Of a stretch of DNA of 64,000 bases, positions 1-7,050 are shown piece by piece. Position 1 is the first letter of the stretch, and each line of letters starts with the position of its first letter. The stretch is from the NCBI GenBank assembly GCA_902790595.1, contig CADASL010000005.1:92949-156948 (forward strand). The letters run 5' to 3'. Below the pieces are notes generated by a model. It made no database searches and was not told where the DNA came from. It saw only the letters and a program-made list of their open reading frames with translations. Origin of the DNA: an uncultured Bacteroidales bacterium. Lineage in GTDB: Bacteria > Bacteroidota > Bacteroidia > Bacteroidales > SZUA-534. The translations under genes and the position numbers were made by a program.

Positions 1-20
1 TGTTGACAAAGTTAATAATT

Positions 21-34
21 CGTATTTTAATACG
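21..34. repeat. Small perfect inverted repeat
   Basis: CGTATT and AATACG are separated by TT. It is the first of a series of small palindromes in this region. Confidence 0.5.
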
Positions 35-54
35 AAAGATGTTTTGCTGCTTGG

Positions 55-77
55 TTGTGCAGTTGGCAACTGCACAA
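55..77. repeat. Perfect hairpin, 10-bp arms, GGC loop
   Basis: The arms TTGTGCAGTT and AACTGCACAA are exact reverse complements around the loop GGC. A copy with one mismatch lies at 357-379, so this is a repeated element rather than a chance palindrome. No T-tract of terminator type follows. Confidence 0.7.
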
Positions 78-103
78 TTTCTGTTTTTAACTGCTTTATA
101 ATT

Positions 104-122
104 TGGCAAGTGGCACTTGCCA
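104..122. repeat. Perfect hairpin, 8-bp arms, GGC loop
   Basis: TGGCAAGT and ACTTGCCA flank GGC. It has the same loop as the element at 55-77 but unrelated arms. Confidence 0.65.
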
Positions 123-181
123 GAATTGGGACTCGTTGAATTACTGCAAATTGGGTTTAACAAATTGAATGCTACAAAAAT

Positions 182-198
182 TTCCACAAGTTGTGGAA
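182..198. repeat. Perfect hairpin, 8-bp arms, 1-base loop
   Basis: TTCCACAA and TTGTGGAA flank a single G. A one-base loop is too tight for a stable RNA hairpin, so it is better read as a near-palindromic DNA site. Confidence 0.6.
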
Positions 199-228
199 GA
201 TTTGTACGTCTTATACTGCGTCCAGTTT

Positions 229-255
229 AATTGCGAACGCAGTGCGTTCGCAATT
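229..255. repeat. Perfect hairpin, 12-bp arms, AGT loop
   Basis: AATTGCGAACGC and GCGTTCGCAATT flank AGT. It is the longest and most GC-rich of the series. It has no T-tract and no gene close by that it would terminate. Confidence 0.7.
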
Positions 256-356
256 GGATAAAGGCGATAAAATTGTCGGGTACGTTCTAACTGCCGTACT
301 CCAAATCCTCAAGTGTCAGTTCTCTTAATTTATATAGAACTTGTCGGGTTGCCAAA

Positions 357-379
357 TTGTGCAGTTGGCAACGGCACAA
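357..379. repeat. Second copy of the 55-77 hairpin
   Basis: It matches 55-77 except for one base in the right arm (GGCACAA instead of TGCACAA). Same 23-bp length and GGC loop. Confidence 0.65.
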
Positions 380-479
380 ATAATCAGTTTTTCATAGAAA
401 AGTGTCATCAAAAAAAAAGCCATCCTTAACCAACGGTTTATTTACTTATAATCAAAATAGTTACGCATTTTTATTGTAC

Positions 480-516
480 CATTTGAAGGTTTTCTATTGT
501 GGCATTTGAAGATTTT
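480..516. repeat. Direct repeat pair of 14 bp, 23-bp period
   Basis: CATTTGAAGGTTTT at 480-493 recurs as CATTTGAAGATTTT at 503-516, with one mismatch. It lies immediately before the pair at 520-571. Confidence 0.6.
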
Positions 517-519
517 TGG

Positions 520-571
520 TTACACTTTTTCGGGGGAATAATCGCAAAAATTTACACTTTTTCGGGGGAAT
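520..571. repeat. Exact 20-bp direct repeat pair, 32-bp period
   Basis: TTACACTTTTTCGGGGGAAT occurs at 520-539 and again unchanged at 552-571. Closely spaced 20-bp repeats resemble the terminal repeats of IS21-type insertion sequences, but no transposase gene is in the window. A remnant of an element end is only one reading. Confidence 0.65.
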
Positions 572-636
572 GAAAGATACCCACTGCGTTGAAATCGTTT
601 TTTAGCAGTTTTATTCAGATTAGTCTTGGGGCAAAT

Positions 637-671
637 AAAAAAAAAGGCCACCCTCAACGGGTAGCCTTTTT
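637..671 (-). terminator. Intrinsic terminator of dnaK
   Basis: On the minus strand a stem AAAGGCTACCC / GGGTGGCCTTT with one G-U pair is followed by nine T. It lies 33 bp beyond the dnaK stop codon. Confidence 0.85.
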
Positions 672-703
672 CATTTATCTAAACTCTAATCAGAGTCTCG
701 AAC

Positions 704-2617
704 TTACTTAACCTCCTCAAAATCAACGTCTGTCACCTCGTCACCGCCGTTCTTGCCACCATTGTTGGCCTGCTGTTGCTGACCAGCGTTTGGCTGAGCC
801 TGTTGGGCTTGGGCCTGAGCGTTGTACATATCCTGCGAAGCGGCTTGGAAGGCGGTGTTCACCTCGTTCATTGCGGCGTCGATGGCGGCAATGTCTTGAG
901 CCTTGTGAGCGTCCTTCAGTTTGTTCAGCGCGCTCTCAATGGCCGATTTCTTGTCGGCAGGCAGTTTGTCGCCGTACTCCTTCAGGTTCTTCTCAGTTTG
1001 GAAAATCATTGAGTCGGCCTGATTGATTTTGTCGATGCGCTCCTTCTCCTTCTTGTCGGCTTCGGCGTTGGCTTCGGCTTCGGCTTTCATACGCTTGATT
1101 TCGTCGTCAGACAGACCCGACGATGCCTCGATGCGGATTTTCTGCTCCTTGCCAGTGGCCTTGTCTTTGGCCGACACGTTCAAGATGCCGTTGGCGTCGA
1201 TATCGAATGTAACCTCAATCTGCGGCACACCACGCGGTGCAGGCATAATGCCGTCCAGGTGGAAGCGGCCGATGGTCTTGTTGTCCTTCGCCATTGAGCG
1301 CTCGCCCTGAAGCACGTGAATCTCAACCGATGGCTGATTGTCGACAGCCGTTGTGAAGGTCTCCGATTTCTTTGTCGGGATGGTGGTGTTGGCCTCGATG
1401 AGTTTGGTCATTACGCCGCCCATAGTCTCGATACCGAGCGAAAGCGGGGTAACGTCGAGCAGCAGCACGTCCTTCACGTCGCCAGTCAAAACGCCGCCTT
1501 GGATTGCAGCGCCGATGGCAACCACCTCGTCGGGGTTAACGCCCTTCGACGGTGCCTTACCGAAGAATTTCTCCACAGCCTGCTGAATGGCAGGGATACG
1601 TGTTGAGCCGCCCACCAGAATAACCTCGTTGATATCGTTAACTGTCAAACCAGCGTTCTGCAGAGCCGATTTGCAAGGTGCGATTGTACGTTGGATAAGG
1701 TCGTCAATCAACTGCTCGAATTTTGCGCGGGTCAGCGTGCGAACCAAGTGACGTGGAACGCCGTCGACAGGCATAATGTAAGGCAGGTTGATTTCGGTCG
1801 ATGTGGTGTTCGAAAGTTCGATTTTCGCCTTCTCGGCAGCCTCTTTCAAGCGTTGCAGAGCCATTGGGTCCTTGCTCAAATCGGCACCCGAGTTCTCGTC
1901 TTTGAACTCTTGAACCAACCACTCGATGATACGATGGTCGAAGTCGTCGCCGCCAAGGTGGGTATCACCGTCGGTGGCCTTCACCTCAAACACGCCGTCG
2001 CCAAGTTCAAGCACCGACACATCGTGAGTACCGCCGCCGCAGTCGAACACGACAATCTTCATATCCTTGTTGGTCTTGTCCAAGCCGTAGGCAAGGGCAG
2101 CCGCGGTAGGCTCGTTCACAATACGGCGGACGTTCAGGCCCGCAATCTCGCCAGCCTCTTTGGTAGCCTGACGCTGTGAGTCGTTGAAGTAAGCGGGCAC
2201 GGTAATAACGGCGTCCGTAACTTCCTGTCCCAGATAGTCTTCGGCAGTTTTCTTCATTTTCTGAAGAATGATGGCCGAAATCTCCTGCGGTGTGTACAGG
2301 CGGCCGTCAATATCGACACGCGGGGTGTTGTTGTCGCCCTTCACAACCTTGTAAGGCACACGGTTGATTTCGTTTGTCAGATTGTCGTAGCGCTCGCCCA
2401 TAAACCGTTTGATTGAGAAGACGGTCTTCTGCGGGTTGGTGATGGCCTGACGTTTTGCAGGGTCGCCCACTTTGCGCTCGCCGCCGTCAATAAAGCCGAT
2501 TACCGAAGGCGTTGTACGTTTGCCTTCGCTGTTTGCAATAACCACAGGTTCGTTGCCTTCCATCACGGCAACGCAAGAGTTTGTGGTTCCTAAATCGATT
2601 CCAATTATCTTTCCCAT
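704..2617 (-). CDS. dnaK: Molecular chaperone DnaK (Hsp70)
   Basis: ATP-driven cytoplasmic chaperone that works with DnaJ and GrpE. The 637 residues are the normal family length. The N-terminal phosphate loop [16 protein letters not shown] (residues 6-21), the [13 protein letters not shown] segment (168-180) and [10 protein letters not shown] define the actin-like ATPase, the linker [13 protein letters not shown] precedes the substrate-binding domain, and the Q/A/N-rich tail ends in EEVTD-like [12 protein letters not shown]. One point is unusual: the second phosphate motif reads [10 protein letters not shown] (192-201), where most DnaK proteins have DLGGGTFD. The ATG at 2617 fits the conserved N-terminus [10 protein letters not shown]. 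It is monocistronic here, with its own terminator and without dnaJ or grpE nearby. Confidence 0.98.
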   Translation of the reverse strand: MGKIIGIDLGTTNSCVAVMEGNEPVVIANSEGKRTTPSVIGFIDGGERKVGDPAKRQAITNPQKTVFSIKRFMGERYDNLTNEINRVPYKVVKGDNNTPRVDIDGRLYTPQEISAIILQKMKKTAEDYLGQEVTDAVITVPAYFNDSQRQATKEAGEIAGLNVRRIVNEPTAAALAYGLDKTNKDMKIVVFDCGGGTHDVSVLELGDGVFEVKATDGDTHLGGDDFDHRIIEWLVQEFKDENSGADLSKDPMALQRLKEAAEKAKIELSNTTSTEINLPYIMPVDGVPRHLVRTLTRAKFEQLIDDLIQRTIAPCKSALQNAGLTVNDINEVILVGGSTRIPAIQQAVEKFFGKAPSKGVNPDEVVAIGAAIQGGVLTGDVKDVLLLDVTPLSLGIETMGGVMTKLIEANTTIPTKKSETFTTAVDNQPSVEIHVLQGERSMAKDNKTIGRFHLDGIMPAPRGVPQIEVTFDIDANGILNVSAKDKATGKEQKIRIEASSGLSDDEIKRMKAEAEANAEADKKEKERIDKINQADSMIFQTEKNLKEYGDKLPADKKSAIESALNKLKDAHKAQDIAAIDAAMNEVNTAFQAASQDMYNAQAQAQQAQPNAGQQQQANNGGKNGGDEVTDVDFEEVK

Positions 2618-2760
2618 AATATTTAAATTTTAAATTGTTGTTCAATTTTTAAAATTGATTGCCCAACGATTGACAATCTCTGTGCCAGACGTTTTTTGCC
2701 CGCTTTTGGCCGCCGCTGTCCGAATTTTTGTCAGTCCGCAGAGCGATTCGGCCCGAAACG

Positions 2761-2778
2761 TGTCAGTGTTGTATGACA
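2761..2778. promoter_or_regulatory. Inverted repeat TGTCA-N8-TGACA upstream of dnaK
   Basis: TGTCA at 2761-2765 and TGACA at 2774-2778 form an inverted repeat about 145 bp before the dnaK start, in the only sizeable noncoding stretch upstream of it. No clear TAnnTTTG promoter was found between 2618 and 2830. It could be a stress-response operator or alternative-sigma element, but this is inference from position only. Confidence 0.3.
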
Positions 2779-2851
2779 TAATGGCGGAAGATAAGGACTG
2801 ATTGATTGAAGGACTGATTAATTGAATGACGGAAGGATTGCGCCCTACCCT

Positions 2852-3577
2852 TTACATCTTTTGTGAGCGATGGGTCATCGGGTCGTTGGTCAGGTCAAGG
2901 CCGACGGTTGGCGGCTCAAGGCCCGATGCCTTGAAGAAGTGCTGCAAATCGTTAAGCACATCGGCCGCCGCTTCCGCCTCGACGGGATATTTCTTTGATT
3001 GGCAACCGTTTGGCATTGAAAAACCATCAATTCCGACATTGGCAAACCACTGCGTCAGGTCGTCGGCATCGTCCATCGCAATGAGCACGCTTTTGAACTG
3101 AAAATAACCGTAAACCGCGGCGTTCATCAATTGCTCGGTGCCCCAAATCTCTGTGTACCAATCGGTAAACGTCTTGCCTTTAGGCACAGGATTCGGAAAA
3201 GCCGACAGCGCGCCGTCAAGTATGCTTTTCAGCGCAGAAAGTTCATCGGCAAAGCCAGCGGCCCGCCAATAGGCAACCGAGAACTTGTTGGCAAGCATCT
3301 CTTCCTCAACGCCGCCGACACTCTTGCCGTAAAAATCGAGAAGGCAGTGGCTGTACTCGTGCGCGATGTTGTACCAATGAAAATACAAATCGAACTTGCG
3401 CTGCGTGTCGTCGGCGCCAAACAATTGGGCGTAGGCGCCCTGCTGTTCAACCGAGCCGCCCTCAAAACGGCCCGTGATAATCTTGTAGCCCACGAGTTTG
3501 CCGTCGTTCGTATCACCCTGTGCCACAGACAATAACGGCATCACAAAAATAAGAATCGGTAAAAATGTCTTTTTCAT
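2852..3577 (-). CDS. Secreted putative zinc metallopeptidase (HExxH)
   Basis: Function unknown in detail. The start at 3577 gives a signal peptide MKKTFLPILIFVMPLLSVAQ; an upstream in-frame ATG at 3613 would put 12 hydrophilic residues in front of it and is less likely. The mature protein carries HEYSH (residues 73-77 of the 241-residue form), the HExxH zinc-binding motif, followed some 15 residues later by EEEMLANKFSVAYW, whose Glu residues could supply the third ligand as in gluzincins. A DUF4344-like (putative metallopeptidase) relationship is possible. It stands alone between dnaK and the methyltransferase gene. The C-terminal third has no motif that I recognise. Confidence 0.7.
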   Translation of the reverse strand: MKKTFLPILIFVMPLLSVAQGDTNDGKLVGYKIITGRFEGGSVEQQGAYAQLFGADDTQRKFDLYFHWYNIAHEYSHCLLDFYGKSVGGVEEEMLANKFSVAYWRAAGFADELSALKSILDGALSAFPNPVPKGKTFTDWYTEIWGTEQLMNAAVYGYFQFKSVLIAMDDADDLTQWFANVGIDGFSMPNGCQSKKYPVEAEAAADVLNDLQHFFKASGLEPPTVGLDLTNDPMTHRSQKM

Positions 3578-3668
3578 AATCTTTAAATTTAAACCGTGAA
3601 AAAGACGCCGCAACCGATGAAAAGTTACACTACGCGCAGAGAATAAAACGGACTATCCTCCCACCATT

Positions 3669-4850
3669 CTATTCCACATAAAGCACCAATCCCTTAAGAT
3701 ACTCACTTTCAGGGTGGAACATACCAATTGGGTGATCGATGGGCTGCGAGAGTTGATGAAGGATGCGCACATTGCGCCGCGCGTTGACCGAAGCGGCAAA
3801 CACTGCCTTTCGGAAATCTTCCTTGCTCACCGCCTGCGAGCACGAGAAAGTGAACAGCACGCCGCCTGGCTCAATCTGTTCCAACGCCCGCTGATTGATG
3901 CGCTTGTAGCCTTGTAGTGCGTTGTTGAGCGCGCTCTGGTGCTTGGCAAAGGCTGGCGGATCAAGAATTATAAGATCGTACTTGTCGGTTGTCTGCGCGA
4001 AAAAATCGAAGGCGTCGAGCGCAAAACCCTGATGGTTAGCACAATCGGGGAAATTCAGAGCCACATTGCGGTCGGTTTGGGCAATGGCAGGTTTCGACAC
4101 ATCGACGGTGTGCACCGCCTTCGCCCCCGCGCCCAACGCATACACGCTGAAGCCGCCCGTGTAGCCGAAAATGTTGCAGACCGTGCGCCCCGCCGAGTAG
4201 TTGGCAAGCAGTTGGCGGTTCTCGCGCTGGTCGATGAAGAAGCCCGTTTTCTGGCCGTTTTCCCAATCAATCTCAAACTTATGGCCGTGCTCAAGAACGA
4301 TGTTGGTATCGGGTTTGCCGAACAAATATCCGTCAACAGGCTCAATATCAGCCTTGAACGGAAGCGTTTGCGAACTTTTGTCGTAGATGCAGCGCACCTT
4401 GTTGCCCAAAAGGTCTTTCAGGATTTCGGCAATGGCGTCCTTCATCAGGTACATCCCGACAGAGTGCGCCTGAAAAACCACCGTGCCGTTGTAGTAGTCG
4501 GCCACAAGTCCCGACAGGCCGTCGCCTTCGCCGTGGATGATGCGGAAGACATTGGTGTCGGTGCTGTCGAAAAAGCCCATTCGGCGGCGGAACTCAATGG
4601 CGTTGGCAATCTTGCGGCGGAAAAAAGCGGCATCGGGAACGGTGTTCTCGAAAGTCAGAATCCGCACGGCGATTGACGACGGCTGATAGTGCCCCCAAGC
4701 CAGGAAACCGCCCTGGTTGTCGTAAACCGACACAAGGTCGCCTTCCTTCGGCGAGCCCTGCATCTGCTTGATGGCCCCCGAAAAAATCCACGGATGCAGC
4801 CGCTTGACCGACTGTTCCTTTCCCGATTTCAGTATGATTTTCGCACTCAT
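3669..4850 (-). CDS. Class I SAM-dependent rRNA methyltransferase, RlmI/YccW family
   Basis: Predicted 23S rRNA (cytosine-C5) methyltransferase of 393 residues. The start MSAKIILKSGKEQSVKRLHP at 4850 begins the N-terminal PUA domain; the longer frame to 5024 would add 58 residues that overlap the next gene and do not resemble the family. After the PUA domain comes a SAM-binding Rossmann fold with NIFGYTGGFSVYALGAGA (motif I), the catalytic DPPAFAKH loop, and FSCSQAVS, where the family has its Cys-containing motif VI. The gene lies 53 bp downstream of the exonuclease gene in the same direction. Confidence 0.93.
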   Translation of the reverse strand: MSAKIILKSGKEQSVKRLHPWIFSGAIKQMQGSPKEGDLVSVYDNQGGFLAWGHYQPSSIAVRILTFENTVPDAAFFRRKIANAIEFRRRMGFFDSTDTNVFRIIHGEGDGLSGLVADYYNGTVVFQAHSVGMYLMKDAIAEILKDLLGNKVRCIYDKSSQTLPFKADIEPVDGYLFGKPDTNIVLEHGHKFEIDWENGQKTGFFIDQRENRQLLANYSAGRTVCNIFGYTGGFSVYALGAGAKAVHTVDVSKPAIAQTDRNVALNFPDCANHQGFALDAFDFFAQTTDKYDLIILDPPAFAKHQSALNNALQGYKRINQRALEQIEPGGVLFTFSCSQAVSKEDFRKAVFAASVNARRNVRILHQLSQPIDHPIGMFHPESEYLKGLVLYVE

Positions 4851-4903
4851 ATTATCTTGTTTTTCAATGTTATAAAATGGATAAACCGACACCGTTTCCG
4901 GCG

Positions 4904-5497
4904 CTATTCGGCAGTAATTCCTTGCTGCAGCATCGCGTTGAGCCTGGTATAGATTTCGAGCGACACCCACGCATCGGTTGCGGCGTAAAGTCTCTGTGCC
5001 GCAGTCAGATACGGGATTTCCCAATTCGATGTCTGCTGAGCCTTCGATATTTTTATGCCCATAAGCATCGCGGCAAGCGGACGCAAGCCAAGATTCTCAA
5101 TGCCAAGCTGTTTGGCGATGGTTTGCACATCGACAAAGCCGCCGGGCACAAATGGGCTCAATTTTACGAGTGCCTTCAAATCGTCGTGAATGGCGGCGCC
5201 GACTTTGGTTATCGATGTATCGGCCAAAAGCTGTTTCACCACTTCGGGCAGTTTTATCTTGTTGAGTCTGAACAAAAAAGCCTCGTTTCCGGCCGACAGC
5301 TGAAGCAGAGCCACGTTGTTGTGCTGCCCCTTGCGGAAATTGGGCCGCGTCTCGGTATCGAAACCAAGCACTGGATAGCGCCGCAGGTAATCGACAGCCG
5401 CATAAATCTCCTCCTCGGTGAGCGGGACGTTTATTTTCCCCTCGAACGCCCTTATCGGCAGTTCCGCAATCTCCTCTTTTGTAATCGATTTATTCAT
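4904..5497 (-). CDS. 3'-5' exonuclease, RNase D-like DEDDy domain
   Basis: Single-domain DnaQ-fold exonuclease of 197 residues. Visible catalytic motifs are FDTET (residues 46-50), AAIHDDLK (101-108) and YAATDAW (171-177), which together give the D-E-D-D-y set. It lacks the HRDC domains of full-length RNase D, so it is the short form common in Bacteroidota. The ATG at 5497 overlaps the TAA stop of the DUF5063 gene (ATGAATAA), which implies translational coupling; a longer frame to 5566 would run far into that gene. The substrate (RNA or DNA) is not known. Confidence 0.92.
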   Translation of the reverse strand: MNKSITKEEIAELPIRAFEGKINVPLTEEEIYAAVDYLRRYPVLGFDTETRPNFRKGQHNNVALLQLSAGNEAFLFRLNKIKLPEVVKQLLADTSITKVGAAIHDDLKALVKLSPFVPGGFVDVQTIAKQLGIENLGLRPLAAMLMGIKISKAQQTSNWEIPYLTAAQRLYAATDAWVSLEIYTRLNAMLQQGITAE

Positions 5498-6092
5498 CGC
5501 CGAAATCGCTTTGGGCATTACCTCGCTCCCACGACGGCCGGTCGTCGCGTTCAAAGGTCCGGGCATCGTCGGTTTTGAGTGGCGCGCCGCTGTAAATCAG
5601 ATGGTGCAAAACCCTGACAATGTTCACCACGCGCTGCCCCCAATAGTTTTTGAAATTGTTCACACACTCCCAAATGGCGTCGTTCATCATCTCGGGCGAA
5701 CCCATCTGCATAAGCGACAGATAGTCCTTCATATCCTGAAAAATATCGGCGAAACCTTCTGACAGACTGGCCATTGCGCCATCGCCGGCAAGCGGGTCAA
5801 ACGTCTCGGCGTAGCTGTCGAAGCCCGCGAGTTTTGAGGCCACGGCGTTGCAAACCTCGTCCCACTCCTCCTGCGTGACGGTTTTCTCAATCAAATCTGT
5901 GTCGATGGGCTCGATTTGGGGAAGGCTTAAAGCCTTGACATACAATATCGACAGAAGACGGAGGCTCTTATCAACAAAATCGCGCTGCGAAAAAGCCGCA
6001 ACGCAATCAACCATATCGCAATATTTTCCGGCCAGCGCTGTGAAGGCGATAACCTCGTCGGAATAAACAATTTTTTCGAAATCGTCGGTCAT
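5490..6092 (-). CDS. DUF5063 domain-containing protein
   Basis: Mostly helical acidic protein of 200 residues, without signal peptide. It resembles the Bacteroidota DUF5063 family, whose function is unknown to me. Its stop codon overlaps the start of the RNase D-like exonuclease, and this pairing recurs in Bacteroidales as far as I recall, so a partner or accessory role to the nuclease is a reasonable inference. The distal end (TFERDDRPSWERGNAQSDFGDE region) is charged and probably disordered. Confidence 0.75.
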   Translation of the reverse strand: MTDDFEKIVYSDEVIAFTALAGKYCDMVDCVAAFSQRDFVDKSLRLLSILYVKALSLPQIEPIDTDLIEKTVTQEEWDEVCNAVASKLAGFDSYAETFDPLAGDGAMASLSEGFADIFQDMKDYLSLMQMGSPEMMNDAIWECVNNFKNYWGQRVVNIVRVLHHLIYSGAPLKTDDARTFERDDRPSWERGNAQSDFGDE

Positions 6093-6101
6093 CGGGATAG
6101 A

Positions 6102-6638
6102 TTAAAAGCCGAAGAATCCGTCGTCGCCCATCTCCTCTTTCTGCTTGATGGTAATATCCTTCAAATCAGACAGATATTGTTCCATACGTTCGGCCACAGG
6201 GTCGTGGAAAATGCGGGTAAAGCGTTTTAGCGGGTCGCCCTCCGAATCCTCCTCAATCATACGGACGGCGGTACGGCCCTCGATGTCGGCAAGGGTGATG
6301 TTTCGCAGCAGCTCGCGGCCGTCGGGAAGGATGGCGCGGCGCACATAGTCGAACTCTCCGGACGTCTGAGTCACAAGTTTAATCGAATCGCCGTTGGTGT
6401 AATACTCAACCCAGCAGTCCTGGCCGTCGATGCTCTCACGCTGAATCATTGTGTCGAGGTTGCTGCGCCACGTTGGTTCCTCCCAATGGTTTGTGATGTT
6501 GGCCAGAACCATAAAATACATTTGGTCGATGACGATTCCTCGCATCACCTGACGGTCACGCGGCATAAACGCTCCGATTATTACCGGCAGAAGAGCCAGA
6601 ATGGCTATCGGAATGAGAATTTTGGCAATAAGTTTCAT
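6102..6638 (-). CDS. Membrane-anchored SRPBCC/START-like protein
   Basis: 178 residues. An N-terminal hydrophobic segment (residues 3-24, AKILIPIAILALLPVIIGAF) acts as membrane anchor. The body resembles the polyketide-cyclase/START fold: a beta strand RQVMRGIVID, then ITNHWEEPTWRSNLDTM, where the family has a Trp-containing helix, then GQDCWVEYYTNGDSIKLV and RAILPDGRELLR. The ligand is unknown. It ends 10 bp before the DUF5063 gene and is probably cotranscribed with it. The family assignment rests on pattern only. Confidence 0.6.
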   Translation of the reverse strand: MKLIAKILIPIAILALLPVIIGAFMPRDRQVMRGIVIDQMYFMVLANITNHWEEPTWRSNLDTMIQRESIDGQDCWVEYYTNGDSIKLVTQTSGEFDYVRRAILPDGRELLRNITLADIEGRTAVRMIEEDSEGDPLKRFTRIFHDPVAERMEQYLSDLKDITIKQKEEMGDDGFFGF

Positions 6639-7050
6639 ATTCCACTGTTTTTAAGAGCCGAACACAATTGCGGCCAATTAGTTTCTTAGTTTCGTATCAC
6701 ACTGTAATTCATCGCTTTGCACCGACAAGCAACTGTCAACGCGTTCCGCGACAAATTTTCCTCAAATTTATCAATTCACTTCAATCGACAAAAAAAATAG
6801 TTGGTCTGCCTAAAATTTGATGTTCCGCGCGCTTGACAAGCCCGAAAACCAGCGGCAAAGCCCCCTCTGTTGCAATACTTTCCGAAAAATGGCGTTAATA
6901 TCGGGGTTGAGCCTAAAATTTTGTATTTTGGCGCGATTATGCGGAATAAGTTTTTTAAAACATATAGCGTTAATTATCAACAATATAAACAAGACGCAAG
7001 CCAACAAGCGAACAATTATGCGGACGCTTGGCGGCAATAATTATGACATT
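6639..7050. other. Intergenic region between divergent genes
   Basis: About 410 bp between the START-like gene (minus) and the parvulin operon (plus). The plus-strand reading frame is open back to 6817, but the residues it adds are basic and unlike a signal peptide, so I do not count them as coding. A promoter for the operon must lie here. TATTTTGG at 6924-6931 is one mismatch from TAnnTTTG but lacks a well-spaced upstream element. Nothing else was seen. Confidence 0.6.

Larger units (their letters stand above)
1..636. other. Gene-free region rich in hairpins and direct repeats
   Basis: No open frame here looks like a gene. The stretch is AT-rich and holds at least six short inverted repeats, most of them perfect with loops of 1-3 bases, then two pairs of direct repeats, and it ends at the dnaK terminator. 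The repeats are listed separately. Nothing shows whether the region belongs to a gene or element left of the window. Confidence 0.75.

Noticed and set aside
1..380. CRISPR array in the hairpin cluster
   Set aside because: The palindromes differ from each other and their spacing is irregular.
1691..2179. Plus-strand frames inside dnaK
   Set aside because: DnaK is intact and conserved across the whole span; the opposite frames are by-products of its codon use.
6817..7050. Extended N-terminus of the parvulin gene
   Set aside because: The added residues are basic and lie before a clear signal peptide that starts at 7051.
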